Notes under the pieces: generated by a model
Seen by the model: the letters and a program-made list of their open reading frames with translations, nothing else
The model's database searches: none
Told to the model about the DNA's origin: nothing
From: Eustoma russellianum
Taxonomy: Eukaryota; Streptophyta; Magnoliopsida; Gentianales; Gentianaceae
Direction: 5' to 3'
Length of the DNA: 64,000 bases
Assembly (NCBI GenBank): GCA_036186865.1
Contig: AP025055.1
Span: 2,518,341-2,582,340, forward strand
Part shown: one piece after another, positions 1 to 10,765 of the stretch
Numbering within the stretch: position 1 is the first letter of the stretch
How the letters are laid out: each line of letters starts with the position of its first letter
Program-made: the position numbers and the translations under genes

Positions 1-333
1 GTCCATCAGCAAATGTTAGCAAAAGACTTAAGCCGCACGTCGCCACATTGAATTAGTGACTAGTCCCTCTTAAATCATGATACTAACATTCTACTGAATG
101 ACATGGATACTGAAATGGATATGTAGTGTGGAATTAATATGCTAGGTGATCATACATATCTAATTCCAACTTGGTCCTCTTTAGCGAGATCAATAGAATT
201 CAGAATGTATGCCGTAACTGCTTAATGTACATTACTTCTGCAGAAAAACTTTAATATAACCGGAATGTACATTATACTGTATGTCTGAAATATACAACTT
301 TATTGAGCACAAGAAAAACCTCACAGACTCCCA
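1..333 (-). other. 3' untranslated part of copia element A
   Basis: The sequence follows the RNase H stop and starts with a purine-rich GTGGGAG stretch, which could be a decoy of or the true polypurine tract. An AATAAA motif lies near 298-304 on the minus strand. No similarity to the 6808-7402 LTR is seen, so the 3' LTR probably starts beyond the window. Confidence 0.5.
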
Positions 334-975
334 CTAGGATAAAACATCCTCAACTGGACTAAGACCCATACGGCTAACATGCTTGTGAAACACACCCGGT
401 TCCACGGCCTTAGTCAAAGGGTCGGCCACCATAGAGTCTGTACTGATATGCTCAATACTGATCAGACCACTCAGAATTCTTTCTTTAACAGCCAGATACT
501 TCATCTCTATGTATTTCGCTTTAGATGAACTCCGGTTGTTGTTTGAATATAGCACCGCAGCTTTACTGTCACAGTAAATCCTCATTGGAGACGTGATGGT
601 CTCCAATACCCGCAGCACTGTGACAAAATTGTGAAGCCATATCGACTGATTGGATGCGTGGAAGTAAGCTACGAATTTCGCCTCCATAGTGGAGAACGCC
701 AATACGGTCTGTTTCGTGCTTTTCCATGAGATCGCACCTCCGGCTAGGGTAAACACATAACCTAAGGTCGATTCATGCTATCATAGCATCCAGCAAAATC
801 GGAATCTGTATATCTAGTGATCTCCAACTTGTCAGATCTCCGATACGTTAGTACGTGTTGTTTCGTTTCTTGTAAATATCTTAGCACCCTCTTTTCTGCG
901 GTTCAGTGATCCTTGTCCGGATCAGAGAGGTATCTGCCTAACATTCCCGTATGCCAAGTCTGGTCGTGTACATAC
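334..975 (-). pseudogene. C-terminal RT / RNase H remnant of copia element A
   Basis: Positions 757-975 still encode recognisable RT C-terminal sequence (CTRPDLA), but with a stop at the junction, a small deletion after it, and a TGA where the conserved Trp codon of the following helix would be. From 756 to 334 an open frame carries RNase H motifs: LAGGAISWKSTKQT, STMEAKF, CDSKAAV and a tail including SMVADPLTKA. These are standard copia RNase H landmarks. The fragment is not separately expressed as far as the sequence shows. Confidence 0.82.
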
Positions 976-3598
976 TTAGGCATACATTATACTCCCTACT
1001 ACCGAAGCATAGGGAGTATTCCTCATTTCCGAACGTTCAAACTCTGTTTTGGGACATTGTTTTAGACTAAATTTGTCTCCTCTTGCCACATGGGTATTAA
1101 GTGGTTTACCCTTATCCATGTTATACCGCTTCAACACCTTTTCGATGTATGCCTGTTGTGAGAGAGCTAAGATACCTTGGGTACGATTCCTCCGTATCTC
1201 AAGTCCCAACACATATGAGGCTTCACCAAGGTCTTTCATCTCGAAATGCTTTCTCAGAAAGGCTTTGGTGCCGCTCAACATGTTTACATCGTTTGTTGCA
1301 AGCAGTATATCATCTACGTACAAGATCATGAATATGAACTTGCTCCCACAAAACTTGTGATACACGCATTCGTCAATTTGGTTTGCCTCAAAACCGAAGG
1401 AGACGACCACTTTGGCGAATTTGAAGTACCATTGTCGAGACGCTAGCTTGAGCCCATAGATGGATTTCTTTAGTCGACAAACCATGCCTTTTGGATCTCC
1501 CACCTCGAAATGAGGCGGTTGAACCATGTAAATGGTCTCGTCGAGTTCTCCATTTAGAAATGCAGTCTTAACATCCATCTGATGTAGCTCAAGATCTAAG
1601 TGTGCCACTAAAGCCATGATTATCCGGAAGGAATCCTTCGTGGATACTGGAGAGAAGGTTTCTGTATAGTCTATGCCCTCCTTTTGGGTAAACCCTTTAG
1701 CAACAAGTCGAGCCTTATATCGTTCTACGTTGCCTTTTGAATCCCGTTTGGTTTTAAATATCCATTTACAACCAACGGGTTTCGGACCTTTAGGCAAAGA
1801 GACGACATCCCATACCTTGTTGTCGTGCATAGACTTTATTTCTTCTTCCATGGCCTTTATCCACTTTTCTGAATTTCGACATTGCAATGCTTGCTGGACG
1901 TTTTCGGGATCATCGTCCAACATACCAATATCGAATTCGTGTTCTTGGAGATATACCACATAGTCGCTAGGTATGGGGTTTCTCCGTTCACGAGTGGATC
2001 TCCTTAGGGGCACTTGTTCTTGAGATACTGTAGGTTCCTGAACTGCATCAGCCAGCAATTCATCGGGTTCTTCAGTAACTTCCTCAGGAACATGAACTTG
2101 TCCCTGTGGAGCGTCACTACTGGGATGAGGTACCTCAGGTGTGGGTATCGCTGATGCTATCTCCCCAAAAGATGGTTCGATTCGCATTTCTGTCGCATCT
2201 GAGTGTGCCTCATCTAACTCGATGATCTGCTGATGCAAATCATTTCCCCCCGGAACCAAAGTATCCTCAAAGAACTTTACCGAGTTTGTCTCGAAAAACA
2301 CTTTACTTGTGGGATTGTAGAATTTATACCCTCGTGATCTTTCCGAATAACCAACGAAATAGCAACTAACTGTTTTGGTGTCCAGCTTTCTTTCATTTGG
2401 TCTGTAAGGCTTCGCCTCTGCTGGACAGCCCCAAACCCTTATGTGGTTAAGGCTAGGCTTACGCGTAGTCCATAACTCATAAGGGGTCCTTATTGTTGCC
2501 TTAGTTGGTAATCGGTTGAGGATGTAAGCTGCGGTTTTAAGCGCTTCTCCCCAGAGGAATAATGGTAGGGTAGTTTGACTCATCATACTACGCACCATAT
2601 CCATAAGTGTACGGTTTCGTCTTTTAGCTACACCATTCATGCTTGGTGACCCAGGCATGGTGTACTGAGGGACGATTCCGTTTTCCTCTAGGTATTTAGG
2701 AAATGGTCCTGGACACTGTTCTCCTGATCCATCATATCGACCGTAGTATTCACCCCCACGGTCCGATCTGACGGCTTTAATCCTTTTGTTGAGTTGTAAC
2801 TCAACTTCAGCTTTAAAGGATTTGAACATGTCTATTGCTTGCGCTTTTTCTTTAATCAAGAATATGTAGCCATATCGCGAATAGTCGTCAATAAAGGTGA
2901 TAAAATAAGAGTGACCATTTCGAGTAACCGGATGAAATGGGCCACTAATATCGGTATGAATCAACTCTAATGGACTATTTGCACGATTTGCTTCATATCT
3001 TCGGACTTTAGTTTGTTTTCCTTTAGCACAAAATACACACGACTCTAAGTCGGTTAAGTGTAAAGGATTGAGAATTTCTGTTTTGACAAGACGTTCTATT
3101 ATGTTTTTTTTTTTGGACACGTGTCCTAAACGTCGATGCCAAAGTGATCCTGAATTCTCATGAGTTAATTTTGCTTTAACGTTTCGCGTTACAACATGCA
3201 AGGTTTCCTGATTTGAAGCAACATTTATTGAATAAAGTTTATCAATTTCGGACATTATACCGTGACCAATCAATCTAGAAGCATGATATAGTTGGAAATT
3301 TCCATTTCCAAAATAACCGTAATATCCACTTTTATCCAATCGATAAAACGAAATAAGATTTCGTTTAAACGATGGCACTACAAAAGTGTCATGCAAATCT
3401 AGATAGAAACCGGATGTCAACAGCAATCTGAAACGCCCGATGGCTTCAACCTTTATGCCGCTGCCATTTCCCCAATAGACGTATCTTTCATCGTCTCTTG
3501 GTTTTCTATGGCTTAGGCAACCTTGCATAGTCACAGATAAGTGAGTCGTGGCTCCCGTATCGACCCACCAAGTGGCTATATCCGAAACAAAATTAACT
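976..3598 (-). pseudogene. Protease-integrase-reverse transcriptase region of copia element A
   Basis: Just upstream of 3534 the frame encodes a canonical copia protease active site (VDTGATTH). A GAG-pre-integrase zinc-binding region follows (LWHRRLGH, then C-x2-C), then the integrase core with HTDISGP, FIDDYSR, SDRGGEY and a G-V-A-K-R-R-N stretch where Glu of the D-D-E triad is expected (usual form GVAERRN; here Lys). The reverse transcriptase keeps the motif A aspartate (QMDVKTAFLNG) and YVDD. The frame then stops at MYA (976), with small deletions beyond. The C-terminal RT and RNase H continue in the next entry. The protein layout closely matches element C, so the two belong to related lineages. 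Confidence 0.88.
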
Positions 3599-4204
3599 TC
3601 AGAACAAACTAAGAATGTACCCTTTTTTCTTGAGACAAGATATATAACCGGTACAATTCTTCCTTAAATGTCCTTCCTTATTGCAAAAGAAACAAGTCAT
3701 GCTTCTGGGTGTGACAGTAGTAGGCACCCCCTTTTCCTTTTGACTTGCCTTTTGCACAGTAACCATTTCCGCAGCTTTGCGTTTCTTACCACCGAACTTG
3801 GTGGCGACAGCATTCATAACTTTATGCACCCTTATGCTGTCGATTCCACGGTACTGTTTCGAGCAAAGTTTCTTTAAGAGATTGCCTGCCTCGGCTTTCT
3901 CATTCTTTACATATCTTTGCTCGAGATCGGCTAAAAATTCTTTAGCCGTCGTGGACTCAGAAACGTGTCCCCTGAAGCATTTAAGGATAGTCTTTTGCAT
4001 GACCATAAGACACATGTGATTTGATCGTAGCCAGCGTGCCATGTGAGATTTTTCCTCACTGGTACTTTCGTCTGTTAGCACAGCTGGACGATCTATCTGT
4101 AACGCATTGTCTAGATCAGCAATCCCCATAAAGATCTCAAATTGATCTTTCCATTGCTTATAGTTTGAACCGTTCATTGTAGGAATATCCTTAATGTTAG
4201 GCAT
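3599..4204 (-). pseudogene. Gag region of copia element A (frameshifted)
   Basis: The frame probably starts at the ATG at 4204; an upstream in-frame ATG at 4303 also exists but its leader looks non-coding. The start resembles copia Gag, with a GSNYKQWKDQ-type motif near residue 13. A CCHC zinc knuckle (C-x2-C-x4-H-x4-C) sits near the C-terminal end, about 3640-3690. Soon after it, near an A-rich run around 3620-3640, the frame shifts and stops at 3599-3601, whereas the protease sequence follows in another frame. Gag would form the particle that packages element RNA; this copy cannot make a Gag-Pol fusion. Confidence 0.8.
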
Positions 4205-5284
4205 TATTGCTGAAAAGCAAACAAGAAACGGACTTAAATACACAACACGTGTAATCTTTAAACTGCATAAAACCAAAATATCAAAATAGAACCCCGATTC
4301 CATCTACCAATTGTCTTTCAATATTAGGGCTCTTTGGAGTCATCCCAATACCTTCCAACAATTAGGTGTAGTGGTCAATATGACGGCTCTCCAAGCACGA
4401 GTTAACCACCTTCCTTTGGGCCGATGAGTTAACCTATGCTTTTAAAGCTTTGCCGCCGGCCCTATTTGGGTCCACTACCATGCTCATATGTGTCTTTGAC
4501 AATCACACCTTCCTTTGGGCCGGTCAATGACTGCCTCCAACACATACATGCCCTTCACGATCATAACAAATATAGTGGCGATGATATGATTGCCGCACTT
4601 TAAGGGGATCATATTAAAGCCCTACATTTGCTAAGTCGCGTAACTTTATGGTTCTAAATGATCCGCAGTTTCCTGACTGACCCTTTTGCACGACCGTGCA
4701 TACTTAACACCAACATCTGTTTTGTTTTACTTAAACCAATTCGAACTAGCTTGATTCCCTTTACAGCTCAAATAAGAACCACCTTGAACCAAGCTCAGTT
4801 CTCCTTACGGTTTAAGAAACAATATATTTATCAATCAATATAACACGTGATATAACCTTATGATGGGTCACATTGAGTGTGAAGTGAACCGATTCAGTAA
4901 TACCCACTTGCCATAAGAGTGTATTACCATTTCACATAATTTCCAGACCACCGGTGGAGTCACAATGGTCTCGCTTAAGTACCGGCTTTCTTAGACAAAA
5001 CTATGTGTACGGCGTTTTTATCACAACTCAATAAGTCATCTATCACGAGTATAAACCGCATTGATTGATAAGTGTTGGTTAATTCAGTCAACTTAACCCA
5101 TCGAATTAACTTGGTTGAACTCGGTCAAACCGGGTCAAGCAAGATTCGAATCCTTATTGGGTTAAGTTCCTTAACTTTATTTTATTTATTTATTAACATG
5201 CATAAACATAAGGCATAAATAAATAAATAAACAAATAACTGCATGCATATAAACATAATAATGCAATAACCGGAAATTGAACTT

Positions 5285-5885
5285 AACACTTGATTATTAT
5301 TATTTTGGATTTCTTTAAAATAATAACAATAATAATAATAAGATTTTATTATTATTATTACTATTTTCCTTAATAAACCTTAAATAATAACAATAATAAT
5401 AGAATTATTATCATTATTATTTACTTTATTTCCTTTAAAAGAACTTTAAAATAATAATGATAATTACTTATTATTATTACTATTTTCCTTTAATAATAAC
5501 AATAATAATAATTAAATTATCATCATCATTATTATTTCTTTTAAAAGAAGACTTTACAATAATAATAATAACAACAATTTGTTATTATTGCTATTTTCCA
5601 GAAACTTTAAATAACAATAATAATAATCAAATTATTATCATTATTATTTACTTTATTTATTTTAAAAGAACTTTAAAATAATAATAATAATAATTACTTA
5701 TTATTATTACTATTTTACTTTTAATAATAATAACAACAATAATTAAATTATCATCATCATTATTATTATTTTCTTTTAAAAGAGACTTTAAAATAATAAT
5801 AATAACAACAATTTGTTATTATTACTATTTTCCTTAAAAGAAAATTTAAATAATAATAATAAAATTATTATTATTATTTACTTGA
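5285..5885. repeat. AAT/ATT-rich minisatellite, about five units of 109-121 bp
   Basis: Runs of ATT and AAT triplets alternate with a recurring ACTATTTTCCTT-like phrase at about 5361, 5482, 5591, 5709 and 5823. Units are imperfect and differ by a few bases. They lie inside the leader of copia element A, so they expanded within, or were acquired by, the element. Confidence 0.75.
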
Positions 5886-6237
5886 TCCAAAATAATAATA
5901 ATAAACCAAATAAATAAATAAAACTGAAAATACAAGGGCTGGGGCGCGGGTCGGGTCGGGTCAGACCCGCCCGGCCTGTTATGATTTCCGGATTTTGCCT
6001 CCTTTTTTTTTTTTTTTTTTTTAATTGGGAATCTGTATTGGGCCGAAGCCCTTTCCTGAACTGATTTGGGACCAAATCTGAAAGCCCATCTGAAACCTTT
6101 TTTTTTTTTTTTAATTGAAACTGATTTTGGGCCGAAGCCCTTTTACTGAAACAAGGCCGGACTGGTCAGAACAGGATCCGGCCAAAACCGCCAGAAAGCC
6201 TTGCTCCATTGCTGGAGCAAAAAACATTTCCAATATT

Positions 6238-6308
6238 CGCCTGCACAGAGTCTCGAACCAGAGACCTCTTTGGTCTCACATCAGGCGCTTATCCATTAGG
6301 CCAGGCGG
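6238..6308 (-). other. tRNA-Arg-like module in the copia leader
   Basis: On the minus strand the segment has an A-box-like TGGCCTAATGGATAAG, a B-box-like GGTTCGAGAC, and ends that can pair as an acceptor stem (CGCCTG with CAGGCG). The A-box region resembles eukaryotic tRNA-Arg. The anticodon arm is not a clean cloverleaf, so this is a tRNA relic or a SINE head rather than a working gene. Confidence 0.5.
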
Positions 6309-6392
6309 ACTTTTGTTAATGTAGAAGCAAGTTTTATATTTATATTAAAAAGGTGAATTTCAGGAAAATCGGAAAAAGATTCCTCAAATTTC

Positions 6393-6460
6393 GGCCAGCA
6401 GGATGGAACCTGCGACCTACGGTTTACAAAGGCAGAGGTGCTGGCCACCAGGCCAGAGCC
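6393..6460 (-). other. tRNA-Thr-like module in the copia leader
   Basis: The minus strand carries an A-box-like CTGGCCTGGTGGCCAG, a TTTGTAAA stretch resembling a tRNA-Thr(TGT) anticodon loop, and a B-box-like CAGGTTCCATCCTG. It lies about 85 bp from the tRNA-Arg-like module, in the same orientation. The terminal pairing is weak, so it is degenerate. Confidence 0.42.
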
Positions 6461-6807
6461 TGATTTTGGACAAAACCGGATGGCAGTTTTATTTATTCCA
6501 AAAAACCAGAAGCTTTTGGTTCATTAAACCTTTATTCCAGAAAAACGTTTTTTTGACCCGAAAAATTTTGTTTTTTCGAACATGAACAGATTAACAGAAT
6601 ACAAAATATGATTCGATTAGGCCTGCTCTTGGATTTAATTTAATAAATCCCTGAATAGGACCGTTTAATCGAATCAATGGACAAAGTAACAAAATGCGGA
6701 AATTATACCTTGCTCCATTGCCGTTGTTAATCTGATCACGTACACTGCAACTGCTCCGGCTGATGAAGAATCTGGCGTGATCCAAGGATTCACGACCTCC
6801 CACCAAT

Positions 6808-7402
6808 TGTTGATATGCCCCTTGAACCGGAATCAACAATTCACTGCTTTACCCGATGGAGAGGCTAGGCAGTGTGGGCTTTATAGAAAATTTGGCACAC
6901 CCTTCCCTCTTTACTGTGTATAGCGTTTTTCACCTCTGTTAGTATGAGGAGATGAAGCGTTCTTCATATAGAGGGGATGGAAGGATCTGATAGGTATAAG
7001 GTTTTAAATTTAATCTTAAATTTAAAACTCAACCTTATCTTCCCATTAAATATTATCCAATATTTAATTATTGTACCAATAATTATCTAAAGCCACACGT
7101 GGGTTGTCGCCCCTCGGGGACCAGATGTCGTAACTTTATGGTCGTTGCACTTTGAGCCCATCCATCGCGGTCTCTGACCATATGACTGTCTACATATTCG
7201 GGGTTTCCATTTAGACCACACTATACATCCACGAGTATACCCGATGATCACTTAACGTGTGGATGTTTTACGTAACAATTAATATTATTACGTGACATAT
7301 GTGACATATAATATTATCATACATAACGTCCACTTTATGATTAATTCGTATAAACTTTATCAACGTGCTGCGCATCACACGTATCTCGAATTAATCCCAA
7401 CA
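6808..7402 (-). repeat. 5' LTR of copia element A
   Basis: The 595-bp segment is bounded by short inverted ends, TGTTG at the minus-strand start (7402) and CAACA at its end (6808), the normal form of plant copia LTRs. TATA-like stretches lie about 100 bp or more before its 3' end. The sequence after the LTR begins ATTGGTGGGAGG rather than the usual initiator-Met tRNA complement, so the primer-binding site is either mutated or uses another tRNA. The LTR call is inferred from the ends and position, because the partner LTR is not in the window. Confidence 0.7.
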
Positions 7403-9050
7403 TGGCCATGCAAAAATGGCCAAGAAATGAGGCACCCAACACAATCACAAAGATGGCGATGGTTACTTGCTTCGCAAGCATCTTCGCTAGAAAATCTCTC
7501 ACTTTTTTCGAGATGGTGAAGCTCTTTACTTTTTGTATTTTGTTGATGATGGTCTTTATTTTGATCGGTCGCTTATATAGATTTTCAGTCCATCGATATG
7601 TTCGTCTTCTTTGGCAATGTTTCTTTTGGCTTCTGCACAGTTGCATAGTTTGGTCTACTATTTATGTAATATACATTGTATGTTACTTTAAATATTTTCT
7701 TGATCAAACTGTCATGTTGTAGGAAAATTTAATGATGAAGACAAAATCCAACTTTTGAAAATGTCAAGTATAAATAACTCGGCTCGTAACAGTTGGTATT
7801 AGTTAGCCTCAAAGGGTCAGCATCGGCACACTTAGACCAACTACAGTCAAGTTAGCACGGGACAGGGGATACAAGACGTCTCCTTGGCGCCTACAAAGAC
7901 TTTAAGACAACATCAATCAAACATCTCTTGGGACAACAAAGTCTAGTCACCTCGGTCTCAATTGACACCCAGCCTTAACCATTGACACAACATCGGACGC
8001 AATGGATACTAGGCCCACGCAACCGCCTCGACCATACCTAGCGAGTCGATCATTGACACGGTGCGCATGATCTTTCACTTCTGCTCAGCCAAGAAGACAC
8101 CAGCAAGAGTAAACACCTGCCAACGAGCAGCTTAGCCATGCAACTCAACACATGGAGCCATGTGACGACCATGTACCAGCAGGACACCGGTGGGACAAGA
8201 CACTTACCACACCCTCATAATTTCTTAACATTCATTGGATGTCCAGATCATACAAAAGAGACAAATAATATCTGAAAAATATACGTTCAATCAATCAAGC
8301 AAAAACACACAAATGAGACATGCTTCTCTTATATTCTAGCATACACACATATTTAAACCCATAACTAACTTAAGCAACGGAGAGTTTTTCCTAGAGTAAC
8401 AACTCCGCGACTTGTAACGTTGTTCATCTTGTGCATAGCTTAGGTAACGGGATATCTAGCAATAAACTACGTCTGTCTAAGATTTTGACAATGTTTTCTG
8501 TTATTTAGATCATCTCTAATTTAGATGAAGATGCGACTTTTCTACTTAAGTTAAAATCATTGCAAGACTTGCACTGAACAAGATCTGAGTGCTTAAACAT
8601 TGTTGATTAGAATATTGGCCAAGGTGCAAAACGATGTAGTTGAAGTTATCAATGTAGCTTTTGATGCGTCCGCTCTAGTGATATTCTTAGAGTCCCAAGA
8701 TGGTTCATATTTTTTTTTCTTTCCCTAATATCCTTAAGAAATGATAGCTCTTCCTTACTGTGGATAGTCCTGGTAGAGGTATAATTCGATCTAGGCTCTA
8801 CCATTTTCATACTTTATCTCTCAAGAAAAAGAATATCTCAATTCTTATCCTTTAAGTAGAAAAAAATGCTCGTATCAATCATAAGTCTAACGTACACCTT
8901 AGGCTCAAAGATACAAGGCATTTGGAGTCCATAAACATGGCCTACGCTCTCCGAGTTGTAACTCTTGAGAGTGTTCTAAACTATCTTGGAAGATAGCCTC
9001 GAACACCCTAGCACCTTTGAGTCACAGGGGTTACCTTATGTGTTAGGATT
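7403..9050. other. Gene-free stretch with possible old LTR sequence
   Basis: No open frame with recognisable protein sequence is present. Positions about 8340-8480 contain an ACTTAAGCAACGGAG phrase and surrounding text of the type found in the R/U5 part of some plant LTR retrotransposons, and about 7770-7800 has a GTTGGTATTAG phrase reminiscent of a primer-binding site. This suggests a very old LTR element, but only weakly. Confidence 0.35.
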
Positions 9051-9054
9051 TCTC

Positions 9055-9180
9055 GTTTTTCCCTTACCTCATCCTCATCTAGTATTACCATCCCTCTTGC
9101 TGCCACGTGTCTCGCGGTGACGCGGGGGGTGATGTGGAAGTGGGTGAGGAGATCCCATCTGTTACCTTATAGAGCCTTAG
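9055..9180. repeat. Partial copy of hairpin MITE family M1
   Basis: It shares CATCC, TTGCTGCCACGTG, CGCGGTGACGCG and GTGAGGAGATCCCA segments with the fuller copies at 15170-15390, 43270-43495 and 48765-48960. Only one arm is obvious here. Confidence 0.55.
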
Positions 9181-9325
9181 TTAGGACTTTTCTTTCAAGA
9201 TCGTTATTACAGGTCAAAATCCAACCCAAAAATGTATATGCATATCAGTCATTAATCTTCCGTAATCCAGTAGATCATTTGGACCGTATTCTTTCAACTC
9301 TTCTCGTTTCTAGCAACAAGGAGAC

Positions 9326-9490
9326 AAAAGAACCTTAGGCTATATGGTTATTAATTAATTAAAAACCATATGTTTACTTGTCCTGTACTTTCAAATTTTC
9401 CCATTTCTAGCAACAAGGATACAAAAGTACTAAGACGGAATAATGGACATGGGTTCTCAAAGCAACAGTATTATAACATAGACAATGATG
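9326..9490. repeat. Direct repeat, copy 1 (copy 2 at 10345-10505)
   Basis: Both copies contain the order TTAATTAATTAAAAACCAT, CTTGTCC, CCCATTTCTAGCAACAAGG, then a GGACGGAA-like and a TTCTCAAAGCAACA phrase. The similarity is diverged but runs about 160 bp. The function is unknown; it may be an old transposon or a local duplication. Confidence 0.6.
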
Positions 9491-9499
9491 TGGATGCCC

Positions 9500-9720
9500 T
9501 GAATATACCTCATTTGGTACTTGGGTTGAGATTTACTACTCCAAGATGTTAAGAGTTCGATTCCAGAGACAGACAATGTAGGTGTTCCAATGATGTTAGG
9601 ACGAAGGTCTACTTTGCGGGGACATCTTGTATGGGTCACTGCTTAAGTCTTCATCTAACCTACGAGGCCGTTAAACTCCTGATTTGCATCTTTCACAATA
9701 GTCTTTGAGACTAGGACGAT
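9500..9720 (+). repeat. tRNA-derived SINE (family S1)
   Basis: An A-box-like TTGGTACTTGGGTTGAG is followed by a B-box-like AGAGTTCGATTCC and then by the family body with GGGTCACTGCTTAAGTC and CTGATTTGCATC. The same body recurs in reverse at about 26.6, 45.9 and 55.6 kb. The copy is diverged. Confidence 0.6.
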
Positions 9721-9844
9721 GAGGAGCCTCAGAACTAGAATATGACCGACGTGGATTCATGCATGTGTCCTTGCATATAGGGCATGTCTTCAGTAACATG
9801 TAACTGCCCGAGCTCCGACACCCTTTCGGTACGCGGCACATAAG

Positions 9845-10000
9845 GCCAAAAGTGAGGCCATTTGTGAGGCTTCCTGTCAGCAGCCGTCACGTGTTAAAAA
9901 AAAGTCATTTATCAAAAAAAAAATCAATCTCTTGAAAATTTTAACACGTGGCGGCTGCTGATGGAAGGCCTCACAAATGGCCTCATTTTTTGCCTCATGT
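9845..10000. repeat. Fold-back MITE (family M2)
   Basis: Two arms can pair: GAGGCCATTTGTGAGGC with CAGCAGCCGTCACGTGTTAAAA on the left, and the reverse complement on the right. They are separated by an A/T-rich loop at about 9897-9935. It has no coding capacity. A related hairpin lies at 22556-22705, and a partial copy appears to reach into the small HSP gene near 14051-14115. Confidence 0.7.
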
Positions 10001-10344
10001 GATCTCGTCCGGTCGGTACGAGTCTTCCATGACTGCACAGAATCCATTCACACTAGTAAAAAGGCAAATGGAAGGATGTGTAGAGCCTAAGTTGGACGGA
10101 TGAGATTGCTCGCTCCATCTAGACCAGAAAAAATATCGTTTTCGGTACATTATGTTTCTGTATTTGTGTATAGTCTAGTAAAAAATCGGATCGCTTTGCA
10201 ACTGATATACACAACTATCTAGTATATACTTCGGATCTCATATAAGACATGTCTTCTTGTTGTGCTATAACTTATAATAATTTTATAATATATGGATTTT
10301 GATTAATTACTTATTTTAAAACCATCGCTTTGCTTGTCCTGTAG

Positions 10345-10505
10345 CACCTTAGACTATATGGCTCTTAATTAATTAAAAACCATGGCCCTGCTTGTCCAAT
10401 ACTTTTAACTCTTCCCATTTCTAGCAACAAGGGGACATAAGTACTGGGACGGAAGTATGGACCTAAGTTCTCAAAGCAACAATACTATAAAATAAACAAT
10501 GACGG
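10345..10505. repeat. Direct repeat, copy 2 (copy 1 at 9326-9490)
   Basis: This is the second copy of the 160-bp segment. It keeps the TAATTAATTAAAAACCATG and TTTCTAGCAACAAGG phrases with point changes and lies about 1 kb downstream in the same orientation. Confidence 0.6.
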
Positions 10506-10589
10506 ATTCATACATGCATTCATGCATACAAGACATTTAAAATAAAATAAAATAGTGGTGCATACACTTTCACTGAATATAGAGGGCGG

Positions 10590-10765
10590 GTATTCGAGTA
10601 ATTAATTGGTACGGTTGTTGTTTTGTAACCTTGAGGTTATAAATTCGAAACGCGAAAACAGACTCTTGAACAAAGTATATGGTAAGCCTGCATACGTCAC
10701 CACTCTCCAGACCCTGCACAAACGCGAGAGCCTGTGCACCGGAAACGTCCTTTACATTTTAATTG
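10590..10765 (+). repeat. tRNA-derived SINE (family S2), degraded
   Basis: An A-box-like region is followed by GAGGTTATAAATTCGAAACGC as a worn B box, then AAACAGACTCTTGAACAAAG and CTCCAGACCCTGCA. These match, in order, the body of the S2 copies at 49625-49785 and, reversed, 49205-49370, 54712-54850 and 57465-57590. Confidence 0.45.

Larger units (their letters stand above)
4205..6807 (-). other. Long untranslated leader of copia element A
   Basis: About 2.6 kb separate the putative primer-binding site from gag, unusually long. It holds two tRNA-like modules (6238-6308 and 6393-6460), two adjacent poly-T plus GGGCCGAAGCCC segments (about 6000-6150), and an AAT-rich minisatellite (5285-5885). 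The part nearest gag repeats short phrases such as CCTTCCTTTGGGCC. No convincing coding region was found. Confidence 0.6.
1..7402 (-). mobile_element. Degenerate Ty1/copia LTR retrotransposon (element A), cut by left window edge
   Basis: Reading down from 7402 on the minus strand there is a 5' LTR, a long leader, a gag region, then protease, integrase, reverse transcriptase and RNase H: the copia order with integrase before RT. The frame is broken by several frameshifts and stops, so this copy is inactive. After the RNase H stop near 334 the sequence continues to position 1 with no match to the 5' LTR, so the window starts in the 3' untranslated part and the 3' LTR lies outside. The newer element C at 30-36 kb likewise has about 335 bp between its stop codon and its 3' LTR. 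The 5 bp beyond the LTR (7403-7407) would be one half of the target duplication; the other half is off-window. Confidence 0.88.

Noticed and set aside
1049..1963. Several plus-strand frames within 1-2 kb
   Set aside because: Antisense shadows of the copia reverse transcriptase on the minus strand.
5457..5681. Ile/Asn-rich frame at 5.5 kb
   Set aside because: Translation of the ATT/AAT minisatellite in the copia leader.
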